Part shown: positions 1 through 11,268 of the stretch, piece after piece | Numbering within the stretch: the first letter of the stretch is position 1 | Layout of the letters: every line of letters starts with the position of its first letter | Program-made: the position numbers and the translations under genes | Notes under the pieces: model-generated | The model's input: only the letters and a program-made list of their open reading frames with translations | Told to the model about the DNA's origin: nothing | Databases searched by the model: none | Assembly (NCBI GenBank): GCA_025449115.1 | Contig: JAHLKC010000066.1 | Location: 1 to 64,000 of the forward strand | From: Chytridium lagenaria | Taxonomy: Eukaryota; Chytridiomycota; Chytridiomycetes; Chytridiales; Chytridiaceae | DNA: 64,000 nt | Direction of reading: 5' to 3'

Positions 1-2
1 TC

Positions 3-395
3 CCTGACACAGCAGGTGTTATAATTTACGGCCTTCACAAGAGTAATAACGGTCACTCTTGCCAGCGCCATGAACCTGAAGCCTGCGGGAGACAACTGCT
101 TGTTGATATGGTTGTCCGATTCAAGATTTGCACCGTTAACAACAACAAAGGACTCGAAGAGGCTGCCATCAAAGTTGTTAGAGTCACAAACTCGTCGGAA
201 GGATGCACCGTTGGCTTTCTTCCCAAGTATCTTTTGCCAAAGAAGGACTTCTACAACAATTGTTTTGCCCAAGTAACGGAACTATACCTAGACCACCCTA
301 ATTCAAGCAAAAGAGCCTTTGGACATAGGAATGGAGGCGCTGCAAAATGCGTGTTAATGAACTCTTTATCTGAATCTATTGTTGGAGATCTTTAG
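3..395 (+). CDS. Uncharacterised ORF, 5' end outside the window
   Basis: One frame is open from the first bases of the window to the stop at 395, about 130 codons with no intron signal. The product is rich in Lys, Asn and Cys and has a HRNGGAAKC-like C-terminal stretch. I do not recognise the family. It lies immediately outside the left inverted repeat of the transposon that follows, so it may be the tail of a host gene or of another repeat-borne ORF. A second overlapping ORF (70-276) in another frame looks like a shadow. Confidence 0.35.
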   Translation, partial: PDTAGVIIYGLHKSNNGHSCQRHEPEACGRQLLVDMVVRFKICTVNNNKGLEEAAIKVVRVTNSSEGCTVGFLPKYLLPKKDFYNNCFAQVTELYLDHPNSSKRAFGHRNGGAAKCVLMNSLSESIVGDL

Positions 396-544
396 AATCT
401 GGTCTTTTATTGAATAAAGTTTGACGTTAACAACTGATCATTAAAGAAAATATGATTAAAAGTGTTAATGATGGCAGAAGACGGAAGCTGCACCCATGCA
501 TCCGTAATAATCGGAGCTATTTCCTCGCAACCAATCCCTTGGTT

Positions 545-1110
545 TTGTGAAGTTCTCTCTATGGCCCCCTCTGCTAAGCCCCGGCATACAGAGGTAGAGA
601 ACCACATAATAGGTGACAAGACTAGCGTCTAGGAGGTACTCCTAGATCAAGAGTCAGGCCCTATTCTGCCTTTAGTGACAGCGGGGATTTAAGTTGCTGT
701 GGTTCTGCTCTAAAACTAATCATATGAAGAAAGGAAGGAAAAAGGAGGGAAAAAGGTACTCAGGCGGAGATCCAACGCCCAGAGTGGAAGGGTCATCAAG
801 GAGGGAGTCCATCCCGCTCCTAGTAGTGTACAAGGCCTCGTAATCGCCGCAATAAGCCGTTTTAACATGTTCTCATCTGATCTCTTCTACCTAAGGCCCT
901 GCTCATGCCGCACTCCACTCACAGGCAACTAGATAGCCAGTCATCGCAATCGAGAAAAGAACAGAGGTGGTTATACTACCCAAACCTTCGAAGGAATCAT
1001 GCCACAGAGGCGTCTATCCAGGGCTCAGGCCTTCTTAGACTGAAGTGTCTTGGTTCAAGGTGTAGTCTCCCCCAGCGGCGTAATCCCCGAGCGCCGCAGG
1101 TACAACTAAA
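545..1110 (+). repeat. Left terminal inverted repeat
   Basis: This is the left arm of the inverted pair; its reverse complement matches about 3440-4010 with many substitutions and small indels. The match runs through the GGTACTCCTAGATCAAG-like segment (about 633-650), the TCCATCCCGCTCC segment (about 808-820) and the GCAGCGGCGT-like segment (about 1074). Confidence 0.75.
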
Positions 1111-1498
1111 TAACACAATATTGAACAACAGAAGAATGAAGAAAGCATGGCCCAAGGGCAGCCATGCCTGGATGTATGGGTGGGATCAATCCAGGACTAC
1201 AGAGGTGCACGTAAATCTATTCAACTTTCTACAAATAATAAAAAATACATAAAGGGGAATCAAATAACAACAACAGGCATCTCGACCAACGTGGTAGCAT
1301 GTCATAAGTTGGCATACCACGTCAACCGCCCTTCCTTCTATAAAAACCTCTCTCGTATCTATGGGGAAAAACTATGAAAAACCCCGAGAGGGAAAAGAAT
1401 GGAATGGGAATAAGGAAATAAGGATAAGGCACGACGTCTATATAAGCGACGCATTCATGCCTCTTGGTGAGGTTATCCAATAATCTCACAGTTTGCAG

Positions 1499-1868
1499 CT
1501 ACACCTCGAGTTGCCACAAATGTTGCAATACCGACTTCAACACGATCTTAAATGGCTTATTAACTCCAATATCACAAACTTGAACTTTGCTCGTACAATG
1601 ACCAGGTATGTGAACGAGAATAGTGTTGCATGAACTAAGCGTGTCCGCAACAGTTGTCATCATATGGACACTGTACGCGTCAAGGATTAAAATACACAGC
1701 CCCTCCGCTTGCTTTGAAAGCGCAAACGGCTTCCAAATCGTCTCAATCCACTCCATCATCACGTCGGCATCAGTCCATCCGTTCTTCTGCGCCGAAAAAT
1801 ACCTGTGTCCTCCAAAGTTTTCACTCATCTTTCGTGCCTCTTTAATGACGCGGCTGTGCTTTGTGAAA
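1499..1868 (-). pseudogene. DDE superfamily transposase, C-terminal catalytic fragment
   Basis: The frame reads through a segment typical of pogo/Tigger DDE_1 transposases: an NGWTDADVMMEW helix, then LILDAYSVHM (second catalytic Asp) and HIPGHCTSKVQVCDIG (third Asp, in the 'TSxxQPxD' position), followed by a PFK motif. About 120 codons survive. The upstream catalytic Asp region and DNA-binding domain are missing from this frame. The first in-frame ATG is at 1828, but homology continues upstream of it, so this is a remnant and not a gene start. Confidence 0.75.
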
Positions 1869-3029
1869 TATTGAAGCTTTTCTTATATTTCACGTGATAT
1901 ATTTTACTATAAATAAAAGATATAATGACTATAAATGATTGTCTTAGCATAGGCATCACTTATATTTCCAAGAGTACGTGTTCTCTTATATGATGATTCT
2001 TTGTTGTCAAATTACGACTGACGTCACTAATGCGTATTTGTTTAAAGTTATATAGGCGCGTTAGGAACGAGCAGAAGTACTTATGTATATAGGGGTTTAT
2101 GTGTTTATTGTTTATATTTTCTCTTTCTTGTTTGTTTTGTTGTTTACTATATCCTTTTTTGACTAACTTATTTACAGCAGCAAAATTAATAATAAACTGA
2201 GAGAGAAGTTGTCCCCAAAAAATCAACATATCCTGTCCTGTTTGTGCATGATCTTCCCCCCACATTGCTTATATAGCACCATGTCTTCTATCTGCCTCTT
2301 ACTTGGAATGGGCCCTGTTTTAATTAAGTCGTAAAGTGTACCATGGCACGGGATGTTGTGACATGCTCTTGAATGAGAACTCCTTCAATGCCCCTCCTGA
2401 TGCTCATGGACGATGACAGGCAAGTAACGCTACGCTATTCCCCTCTTATGCATGCCATTGAGTCCACCACCTGGGAGCGCGTGGAAATACGACTTGACTG
2501 CTGGTTTGCATAGGTAATGGGTTATATAAATAAGTTGTTGGAAGAGTCTTGTAGATTGACACCAGAATGGTTGTTAGACCTAGCTTAGAGCTTTGTCACC
2601 CTAGTATCTTCATTGATCGGCATTGTTGGAAACCTTAGAAAAAACCCCATTAGAATCACTTCATCCTCACACCTTAAATTCATACTACTAACATTGAGTG
2701 TAATAGCTCTTTAATGAGTAGACTTGTTACTGCTAATCTTTATTAGACATGTAATGACATCTTGTGATCTCCTCCTATGGACTAAGAGTCCAAGGAGCGT
2801 GCCCAGAGATTTCACAGCGGAAATTGAGGGCAACGTACATTGCCACAACAACAGAGTTAAAGCAATTGCAAGGGTTGATCTTGGCTTTTACGAATTCTAC
2901 ATGTACTTGTTAGCGAGCATCCTTGTAATGAAAATGTCTCACCTAGCATAAACTTGACTATACCTTCCTCCTCTCCCTTCCGCTTAGCAGGCTTCCTCAC
3001 ATACTTCTTCTTCTGATTAGCTTACAACT

Positions 3030-3359
3030 CTATAGCCGCAATATTATCCTCCATTGTTTCAAGGCCGTGTGATCTACATTACGGCTTTCCGCAAACTTGC
3101 GACGAGAAACTTTTGACTCCTTGTGCTCTTCTTGAAACTTCTGGACCAGTACAGATTTGGTCCTATTCGAAAGCACAAGTTTGCGTGTGGATGGTGGCCG
3201 TATGGGTGTTGTGGGACCTTCATCATTGCGTATAATGGGATCGCTATCATCCTGCATGCCTCCGTCCATCTTCAACTTGCAGTTTTGGATGGCAGCTTGC
3301 TCAAAACTTTTTTTGCTTTTGTTAATAGGGTTTTCTCGTACGGGGAATCCGTTTTTCAT
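3030..3359 (-). pseudogene. Transposase N-terminal HTH-like fragment
   Basis: The 109-codon frame ends in a segment (LSNRTKSVLVQKFQEE ... FAESRNVDHTALKQW) that fits a psq/CENP-B type helix-turn-helix as found at the N-terminus of pogo-like transposases. It lies inside the inverted repeats and upstream, on the minus strand, of the DDE fragment, which supports a common origin. Its first part is basic and unstructured. The family match is a visual pattern only. Confidence 0.45.
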
Positions 3360-3439
3360 TGGGTGAGAGTGATTTTTATGAGGAAATGCCTCTTAAATCG
3401 TTCAATTTAACAACACTCATTTTATTAATTGCAGGGGTT

Positions 3440-4010
3440 GTTGTTAATTGAACGAAATTACGGTAGCCAGCACTCTGGTTAGCACGCCGCTGAGAGAGGT
3501 TGCAATCTGGACCAGGGCATTGTCTAAGAAAATATGAGCCATGGGAATACGCCTAAAGGGCATGATTCTTTCAAGAATTTGGTCAGTATAACTACCTGTT
3601 TTCTATTCTTGATGGCTATGACAGGCTATCTGGTTGCCTGTGAGTGGGAGAGTGGCATGAGCAGGGCCTTAGATAGATGTGATCGAGATGGAACATGTTA
3701 AAACAGCTTGTTACAGTAATTGTGGCCTGGTACACTCCTTGGAGCGGGATGGAATCTCTTCTTGTAAACCCTTTCCCCTAGTCACTTTAGATCTAGTCAC
3801 TAGGCATTTCCCTTCCTTTTTTTCTTTTTTTTTAAAATTTTGAACAAAAGACCACAAGCAACTTAAATCCCCGCTGTCACTAAAGGCAGAATAGGGCTTG
3901 ATACTTGATCTAGGAGTACATCCAAGACGCTTGTCTTGTCAACTATTATGTGGTTCTCTACTCTGTATGCGGGGGCTTAGCAGATTGGGGCATAGAAAGC
4001 CTTCAGGATC
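3440..4010 (-). repeat. Right terminal inverted repeat
   Basis: This is the partner of 545-1110. The outermost recognisable part is the segment reading GGGGCTTAGCAGATTGGGGC on the plus strand at about 3971-3990. The innermost part is near the CAGCGGCGT reverse complement at about 3486. Divergence between the arms indicates long inactivity. Confidence 0.75.
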
Positions 4011-4434
4011 TTTCAAATGTGTCTCTTTTAGTTAATATTTGTACATGCCTTTAGTATGATGTATGTTTGTCCATGCAATTGCTATATTGAGTTTTTTGTA
4101 CATGCCGTAACACTCTATGTAATTGGTCAAACCCCATTCTATTCTTTGTATTCACATCACCAACTTGTGAGTTCCTGAAAGCGAAGATGATTTCATGTAT
4201 TTATGAAAATTTATAAATTATCCTGTCTTACCCCTTAAATAATTGGTATGGTTACAGTTTTTCCAATCATACAACAGAGATAAAAACATCTGTCCGTTTA
4301 ACCAACATGATACAGGATTATCTGCCACTTATTAGGGACCTGTTAATTGTTGATCTGAGCCACCTTAGTATACAAGAGAGACAATTAGAAAAAGTCCCTA
4401 TGAGCCTTACAGAAGTATCCATGTGTTCTGGAAG

Positions 4435-4716
4435 TTATGGAGTTGAATTTTGCAAAATATCCCAACATCTAATTAACTGAAATTTGATAAACATCTTTGG
4501 CAAAACAAATATTATACAAATAATAACAGTGACCGCTATAACCAAACACCCACCTTCTGTTACTGCAAGCTTCTTCACTGACACAGTTTTTGACCCAACT
4601 CTTGACACTGTTGTTTTTGGGGTTTTGTCAAACTTAGTGCGTGTTTGATCCATGTTAGGAATTGAATCTGGGAGCAATCCTCCAAGTTTATACGATTTTC
4701 TGAAGGTATTTAACAA
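4435..4716 (-). pseudogene. Pogo-like transposase fragment, first catalytic Asp region
   Basis: The frame contains IPNMDQTRTKFDKTPKTT followed by GSKTV and GGCLVIAVT, the usual layout around the first catalytic Asp of DDE_1 transposases ('NMDET ... GxKTV'). It lies beyond the right inverted repeat, so it belongs to a second insertion or to a rearranged copy. No flanking repeat was recognised. Confidence 0.65.
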
Positions 4717-4719
4717 ATC

Positions 4720-5799
4720 TGTCCAATCTTTTGAGATGAAATATCTTCCATCTGATCAGTGTGTGTCACTTGCCGTATTGAAAGTTGGTGTCTTTTGAGT
4801 TGTCAGTAAACAAGCCGTCGCACTTTGACCATTTGATCTTGAATATTGCCACCACTGCAGAGGCCACTGCAGTGGTTTGTAGCCTTGCAGCAACAGATAT
4901 GATGGCGCTATGGAGGAACAGAGCTGTAACTGCTTCTTGATCATTGTTTGTCTAATGTTGCTGGACCAAACTTTGAGCTTGCTGGACAGGAGGGGCTGGT
5001 TGAGATCGTTGGTTTTGTTGTTGGGCTTGCCTTCGCTTGTTGGACCATAGCTTTTAGGATGAGCAAAAGTTTAGCATGGCAATTGAGCAGCAACATGGCA
5101 ATGGCTTTGGCACTGCATGGTTGCTGGCTCCATATGAATTGATTGGTAAATGCCAAAATGTTGCCGTCAAGCTGTAGATTTTTGAGGGCTGGGCTGAAGG
5201 GACTGCTTTTGGGGAGTGCTCTTCAAATCTTCTTCATCCTTCAGCCAGCGGCGTATCAGAGCTGGATTCACTCTATATCTGACTAAACTTTCTCTTTGAT
5301 GCGCCGCTGTGGACTTTGCTGAGGATGTCAATTTCTTCTGGTCGTTCCAATGACAGCATTTTTGGCAGGGCTGTGTCTGTCAGTGGAGGAGAGGTGGGAC
5401 GTAGGAGGGTGCTGGACGTTATTCATGGATTAAGGTTGCTTTGAGCCATGCTGAACCAGCTGGTGTTTGACGCAATTCCAGCATGCTGAACTCTTTTTAG
5501 TGTTTTGATTAAAAAATTTAAAAAGTTATTTTCCATTGAAGCGGATTTTGCTCAATTATATAAAAGCATCAGAATCATATATATATATATATGGGGGTAT
5601 ACCTATTAAATTTGCATTCCATCAGACGCGTCGTGATGACAATTTACGTCTAAAGTTCTGCGCCTCAAGCGCGCTCGTTACGGTCTCAGCTGCCGAATCC
5701 CTCATCTGCAGAATAACATTTTAGACTCATTCCTCCGCTCTCATGGCCTTGTTACCAAATGCCACTGATGCTTATTGACGCTCACTCCTCCTCACCTTC
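4720..5799. other. No gene recognised; repeat-derived flank
   Basis: There are short overlapping ORFs on both strands (for example 4756-4944, 4941-5156 and 4948-5142) but none has coding character or a recognisable domain. A TA dinucleotide run sits at about 5578-5594. The stretch separates the DDE fragment from the copia remnant and is probably old repeat sequence. Confidence 0.5.
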
Positions 5800-6560
5800 A
5801 TCCCTCGTTGTTGCTGTGCATTTTGTTGACCTTGTCATCACTGGCTCTGACATGGATTGCATCATTCAATAAAAGGCGGCACTCGAAACTCGATTTAAAG
5901 TAAAACTAGATCTCGGACTACTCCACTACTATCTTGGCGTCGATACCCTTGCCGTCGCATTTCAACCTGACTATAAGTAGAAACCCCGTGTCTATGCCAT
6001 GATTACCTCCTGGCACCTGACTGAACCTGACGACATTCGCTTGATGTCAAACACGCGTATCGTAAACTGGTTGGAAGTTTGCTCTACCTTCAGTCCCCAA
6101 TCGTCCTGATATCTCGTCTGTATGTGGTCAACGTAACCCGGCTAATGCGGGTTCAAAACATTGGCGTGCCGCAAACACTTACTTTCCTATCTCAATCTCA
6201 AGGACACTAAACATCTTTTGCTATTGGAAGCCAAGTATATGAGTCGCTCCAAAGGCGACCAGGACATCATCTGGTTGCATTCACTTCTGGGCTTCGTGGT
6301 GACGGCGTTTCTGGACCTACAACACTGTTTGGTGATAAGGTGCAATAGCTGTCGCTTCACACGCCTCAAACACCAACTGCTCACAACAGATTGATGTGCG
6401 CCACCATTTCATCTGCGCGAACGCGTTGCTTTAAGAAATCTCCGTCGTGTATATCCCCACTCGCAAATTGATTGCCGATATGTTTATTTACAAAGGCACT
6501 TTCTTCCCCTCAATTCACTCACCTTGCTTTGAACTTGGTTTATCCTCTCCAAACTAAACT
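5800..6560 (+). pseudogene. Ty1/copia retrotransposon pol 3' end (RT/RNase H remnant)
   Basis: Read across stops and frame breaks, the plus strand gives pieces typical of copia polyproteins. They are a reverse transcriptase palm/connection piece ending LGLLHYYLGVD, a GSLLYLQ-like segment and an RNase H tail: QIDVRHHFI, then ISVVYIPTRKLIADMF and LSSPQFTHLA. The order is correct for the 3' end of copia pol. Several stops and frameshifts show it is dead. The sequence after it (about 6560-7100) is where a 3' LTR would lie, and a G-rich polypurine-like stretch occurs near 6569-6583, but no paired 5' LTR is visible. Confidence 0.7.
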
Positions 6561-7210
6561 CATCTGGGATAGGGTGGGGTGGTAATATGTATATTATCCC
6601 ACATCATGTGCTTCATTCTCTTCTCTGTTGGAGATACTCGTTCTGTATGATCACTACAATATATTTATGCTCTTTTTCTCAATATTCATTACATTCTTAG
6701 ATATGACACAACAATTGTTGACGGCGAAAGCGTAACAACAAGGCTACGATTTTACGTCTATTACCGGGTCTGGTGTAGGTGCAATATTTATACTATGATG
6801 TGAATGTTACTCGGAATCGCAATGTAAGTGCAACAAACTAGCAAAATCAAACCTTGTCACCACCGTACCAAATCCTGTTCAATAAAAAACTCATACTGCT
6901 CCTTCAGAATTTACACCTATTGGAAACAATTCATCAAGATCCTTCGGAGCTTCACTCATATTGAGAAGTCCCCTCAAATCGATAAAAATCGTTACGTCTC
7001 AACAAAAACTTTTTCGAGGTTATGAGGGATTTGTATTTTACCGACGATATACACGAGACAGCACATGATGGGGAAAACAGGTAAGGAGAAAGAGATTATC
7101 GGTACATTTTGACTGAAGGAAAAAAAAAATTCCAAAATACATGAAGATAAAGAGTGTGTTTAAAAGCCACATCAACGAATCAGATGGTAAGCAAGGTCGA
7201 AAGTGAAAGC
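6561..7210. other. Possible LTR remnant and 3' flank of the GH31 gene
   Basis: AT-rich sequence with no supported gene. The left part may be the 3' LTR of the copia remnant; the right part must contain the 3' untranslated region of the minus-strand GH31 gene. A 65-codon ORF at 6828-7025 is unconvincing. Confidence 0.4.
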
Positions 7211-10200
7211 TTAGTTAAACGTGACAACAATAGTCTTGCTGGTGTACACAGATCCAATGGGTCCGTAAACACCGACAATGCGGTTGCTAACGTCGAAAAG
7301 CTTGTAACCCTCCAACCCGTTCAAAGTGGTGGCGAGCTCGTTGAAAGAGTAGGCCTTTCCATCAATAGAGACAGATGCAACCCCCTTGAAAGCGGCGGGA
7401 ATGACAACCTCAACAATGATCTGTTGACGAGTCTGCTGACCAGGGAAGTAGCCCTTGGATGCGGCGATGGTGACGGTGGCAGTGTTGCCGACAAGCTCTT
7501 GAGTAAGATCAGTGGTAGAGTAAGCCCCAACATTGGTGCTCTGGAGAGTTTCACCGTCATCGTCGGTGGCAGTGAAGGTGGACTTGGCGCCAGGGTAAAC
7601 GCGGATCTGCAAAGGGTTGACGTACGAGTTGTCACGACGATCCTGAAAGTGGACGTTCTTGGTTTTGTCGTCCACGTAGGCAGTGGGGAAGATGGATCCA
7701 GCTTGGACCAGAGCAGGGAGGGTGAAGACGGTGTTTCCGAGGGGGTTGTATGAGATGTCGGCAGAGTAAGTACCGGTTCCAAGTACGCGCTCGTTGGTAT
7801 GGAAGTTGTACCATTCGGTGTTGGACGGGAGGTAGACGCCACGGCCGGCGGTATTGGTGTCGACTGTGTATGCAACCATGATAGGTCCGATCATGTACTG
7901 GTTACCAAAGTTACGGAGGTTCTTGTCGTTGGGGTATTGAAGGAAGAGGGGAGTGATGAGGGTCTCTCCTTCACGGTTGGCTCGATGGGCAAGGGAGTAG
8001 TAGAGAGGTAGGAGGAAGTAGCGCATACGAATGTTGAACAAGTTGGAGGCAACGTCGCCCATCGCGGCAGGAGAGGCGGTGAAGCTCCTTGCGTACTGCT
8101 CATCGGCGTTAACGTGGGGCCTAACAGGAAGGTCTGAAACATAGAAGATTAGCCTTCACCCTTAAAAAATAAAGACTATAAAGCAACCGACTCTTACCAA
8201 ACCAAACCGAGTTGGCAAACCACACAGTGTAGAGTCTGTTGATATCACATCCAACCTTGCATCCCTTCCTATGGAACCCACCAATGTCACTCGAGTGAAT
8301 CTCAATACCCGCCATAATGTAATCCTTCTTCACACCAAACGACGACGCAACAGCAGGTGCAAAGGAAGGGATATCTCCAGACCAAGTTGCAGCTCCGTAC
8401 CTCTGAATACCAGGTGCAACAGTCCTTGTGAGCGAAACAGGGCGTCTAAAAAGTGTGTTGTTCTTATAAAGCTCAAAAGTGGCCTTCGTCTTGAGGAGCT
8501 GGTAAATGTTGCTGACAGAGCGATGGGTGGTCATTGTAAATCCATCGTCCTCGCGGATACCAGCGAAGACAGCAGTGGGCTCAAAGATTTCGGGCTCTCC
8601 AAGATCTTGCCAGTGACCGAGAATGTAGTCTGACGAGCCTGTGCTCTCCAAGCTCGCGGGGCAGGAAGCAGGGACTCTACATCCAGAAATGAGCTTGCAT
8701 CGCTTGCAGGTAGACCAGCCGAGACCGCCGACACTGGTGTGGTCAACATAAGAGCCTAAATAATGATTTCGATGTGAGTAAAACAAAGCCCGTCACAAAT
8801 GAGTTGACGACTCATAAAAAGAAATGGAATAACTCACCAGAGCCCCACCACTTCTGATTCAAGTTAGCAACCTGTCCGTTGGGAAGCTTCGCCAGACCGT
8901 TATTCGCCTTTAGATATTCGTAGGTGGCAGACCTCATATCAATGTACGGCTCTTCGATCAAGACGGCACCAGGTCCCTTTGCACGGATAGCTCGAAGGTT
9001 ACCGGTAGGATCAGGGAAGTTGACAGGATCCCAAGCAAGCTTTCCAAAACCACCTCCAGCTTTAAATTGAAAGAGAAAGAAAAGAAAAAAGAAAAGAAGT
9101 TTTAATAAGAGCAACAGATCGAGGCAAAATAAAAGAAGGTACTCACTTCCACCAAACCAGTAGAGATCATAAATGACAGCATCAAGAGGGAATCCACGTC
9201 CAATGATAGAGTCGACTTCAAAGTTGGTTTCAGCCCAGTTCTTGTATCCGAATTTCGAGACTAATTTTCGTTAGAAAGGATTAGTGAGGTGAGTAGAAAA
9301 TTAAAAAAGGCAGTAAGACTACTCACTTTGAAGCCCAAACACCGATTTTGGAGGAATAGCCATAGGTCCAGTGATCTTGAGGTAAGTTTTTCTCAAATCG
9401 TTCAAACTGGAGCCAGCGATTGCATACCACCTCAACGCACGTGCACCACGCGAAGTCATGCGGTGGTTGGCAGTAGTAAGGTCCCAGTCGAGACGGTGTT
9501 GGTCATCAACAAAGAAAGCGTGTTGGTAGCCATTGCTGCCAAGGTTATAGACGATGGGGAGCTGAGCATAGATCATGGCACTGGAGGTAAGGGTCATGTC
9601 AGCTTCATCACCTAATTAGTTGGAAACAATATAATGGAGGTATGGAAAACTCACCCTTCTTGTACGCCAACCATAGTGTTACCGAAACCCTCAGCTCCAC
9701 CTTGGAACGGGTTGGGAACGCTGATACTTTTGTTCATCCAATTTCCCTCCGAAGTAAGAGGCGCGGTACCGTAAGTTGGTGCAGCAGCAACTCCGTAGAT
9801 ATCTTCAGTCTGCTCACGAGTCCATTGAAGCACCAGGTTGGTAGGGTTGCTAAAGCTGTTGACCTCCCCAGAAGACAAGCCGCTGTAAGAGTAGGTGGTA
9901 AGAACTACGTTCTTCACTTTGTCAAACACAGTAGCAGCGAGCGAGGTGCTATCGATCGTAACGCGGACTGAGGCAGTTTCAAGAGTGTTTCCGCCATCGG
10001 TGAAGGAGGTTGGGCCGCAGAAACGACGGTTGATGTTTTCCTCGTCAACCATTGGGGTCATGAAGATCTTGAGATTAGGATTGGGCTTACGCTTTTCGGA
10101 AGCCTCAAAATGAACGACGGTATCAGAGAGGACCTCAACGACAAGGTAACGGGTGGTTCCGGAAGTAAAGAGCTTGCGCTGAATGCCGTTGCCGCTACAC

Positions 10201-11089
10201 TCATTCAAAGCCGATTGCGGCGGCTGTTTAATTTCAGGGTCGTCGATGATATAGTTGAAGCTATAATATAAAAATTAGTGAGTAAGTTCATTAAGAAATA
10301 GAGAAGGTAACAAGAGTATGATAAACAATACTTACGCGGGCCCGCCATTGCTGTCCCAGTAGGTGTTGCCAGCAACCGTATACCTGACATAGAATTGACT
10401 GCCGATGCCAATAGTGCTAGGAGTGCCAGAAAACCTCCAGACCTCGTAGTTGTTGGCGTCGCTGGATACATAGCTTCCGTTAAGGCCGTTGGTTGCGCTC
10501 CACTGCAGTGTAGGGGTTGACCTGAAATTTTTCGAGATACGTCAGAGGCACACGATCACACGACACCATGTGAATGGAAAAGAATAATTGATTTCTGACA
10601 AGGAACCTTATAGGTGACAGGTCAAGAGGATGCAGCAACAAAAACTCAAACTCACCAGAAGACTTGGACATTCTTCACGTAAGCGATGTTGGAGATCTGG
10701 AGTAAAGCGGGAGTAGATGCCAATGGGGTAGGGGTACGGTTTGGGTTAGAACGTTATTCGTGATCACCTCTGGGACTCATGAGAAGCTTAAAAGGAAAAC
10801 CAATTTGCAGAGACTGGGATAGCAGTAGCGAGCGAAATAGAATAGAGCACAAATCTGTTTACAAAAAAGGATGAAGGAGTGAGTGCAAGAAGAACTTACC
10901 CAGATTGTCCAGAAAACTCCTTCGTCAAAGCGTTGTATAAATAAGACTTGAGCCGAACAGCGGGGGATCCAGGAGGGGCACATAAGGATGAGGCGCAAAA
11001 GCGACAACAGGTGCAGCGTTAGAGGAATAGCTGAGCAAACCAGTGATGACAAGCATCAAGGCCAGCAGAAAGGTTGAAAGATGGACCAT
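7211..11089 (-). CDS. Secreted CBM21-GH31 alpha-glucosidase/transglucosidase
   Basis: Predicted secreted alpha-glucan-active enzyme of about 1,050 residues in about nine exons. ATG at 11089 starts a signal peptide (MVHLSTFLLALMLVITGLL...SSNA). Next comes a CBM21-type starch-binding module (NIAYVKNVQVFW ... GSQFYVRYTVAGNTYWDSN), then a GH31 catalytic region. In that region GHWQDLGEPE carries the candidate nucleophile Asp and ATWSGDIPS the candidate acid/base Asp; GIEIHSSDIGGF is the conserved downstream GH31 block. The C-terminus is beta-rich, as in GH31 proximal/distal domains. The reading frame between the signal peptide and CBM21 changes near 10,950-11,010, implying a small unrecognised intron or an indel. 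Within GH31 it resembles bacterial 6-alpha-glucosyltransferase-type sequences more than yeast maltases by eye, so the reaction could be hydrolysis or transglucosylation. Its neighbour is a CBM21 glucoamylase on the same strand. Confidence 0.85.
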
Positions 11090-11257
11090 CTTGGCCGTCA
11101 ATCGTAGAAACGGATGCGAGAATGTTCGACGATAAAGGGTAGAGAGACAAGAGGTCTTTTTAAATGAAGGATGTGAGAGTGAATATGGAGTGAGTTTCAA
11201 CAAAGACTTCGCGTCGGTTGAGTTAGAGGATGGAAGAGACGGGATGCCATTGATACG

Positions 11258-11268
11258 CTCTTTTATAG
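11258..11268 (-). promoter_or_regulatory. TATA box of the GH31 gene
   Basis: The minus strand reads CTATAAAAGAG, about 170 bp upstream of the GH31 start codon. The leader between them contains CGATAAAGGG on the plus strand (11130-11139), also present in the leader of the neighbouring glucoamylase. Confidence 0.5.

Larger units (their letters stand above)
545..4010 (-). mobile_element. Decayed DNA transposon with long terminal inverted repeats, pogo/Tigger-like
   Basis: The two ends read as imperfect reverse complements for roughly 560 bp. Landmarks such as the AACATGTT-containing stretch (about 865 and 3700) and the CCTAAGGCCCTGC stretch (about 890 and 3670) recur in inverted orientation and the same order. 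Between the repeats, on the minus strand, lie a helix-turn-helix-like fragment (3359-3030) and the catalytic C-terminal part of a DDE transposase (about 1868-1499), in N-to-C order. The centre (1870-3030) has no intact frame, so the copy is non-autonomous and old. Exact termini and target-site duplication could not be fixed by eye. The pogo assignment rests on the DDE motifs only. Confidence 0.7.

Noticed and set aside
7154..7753. 199-codon plus-strand ORF opposite GH31
   Set aside because: Antisense shadow of the GH31 C-terminal exon with no recognisable domain.
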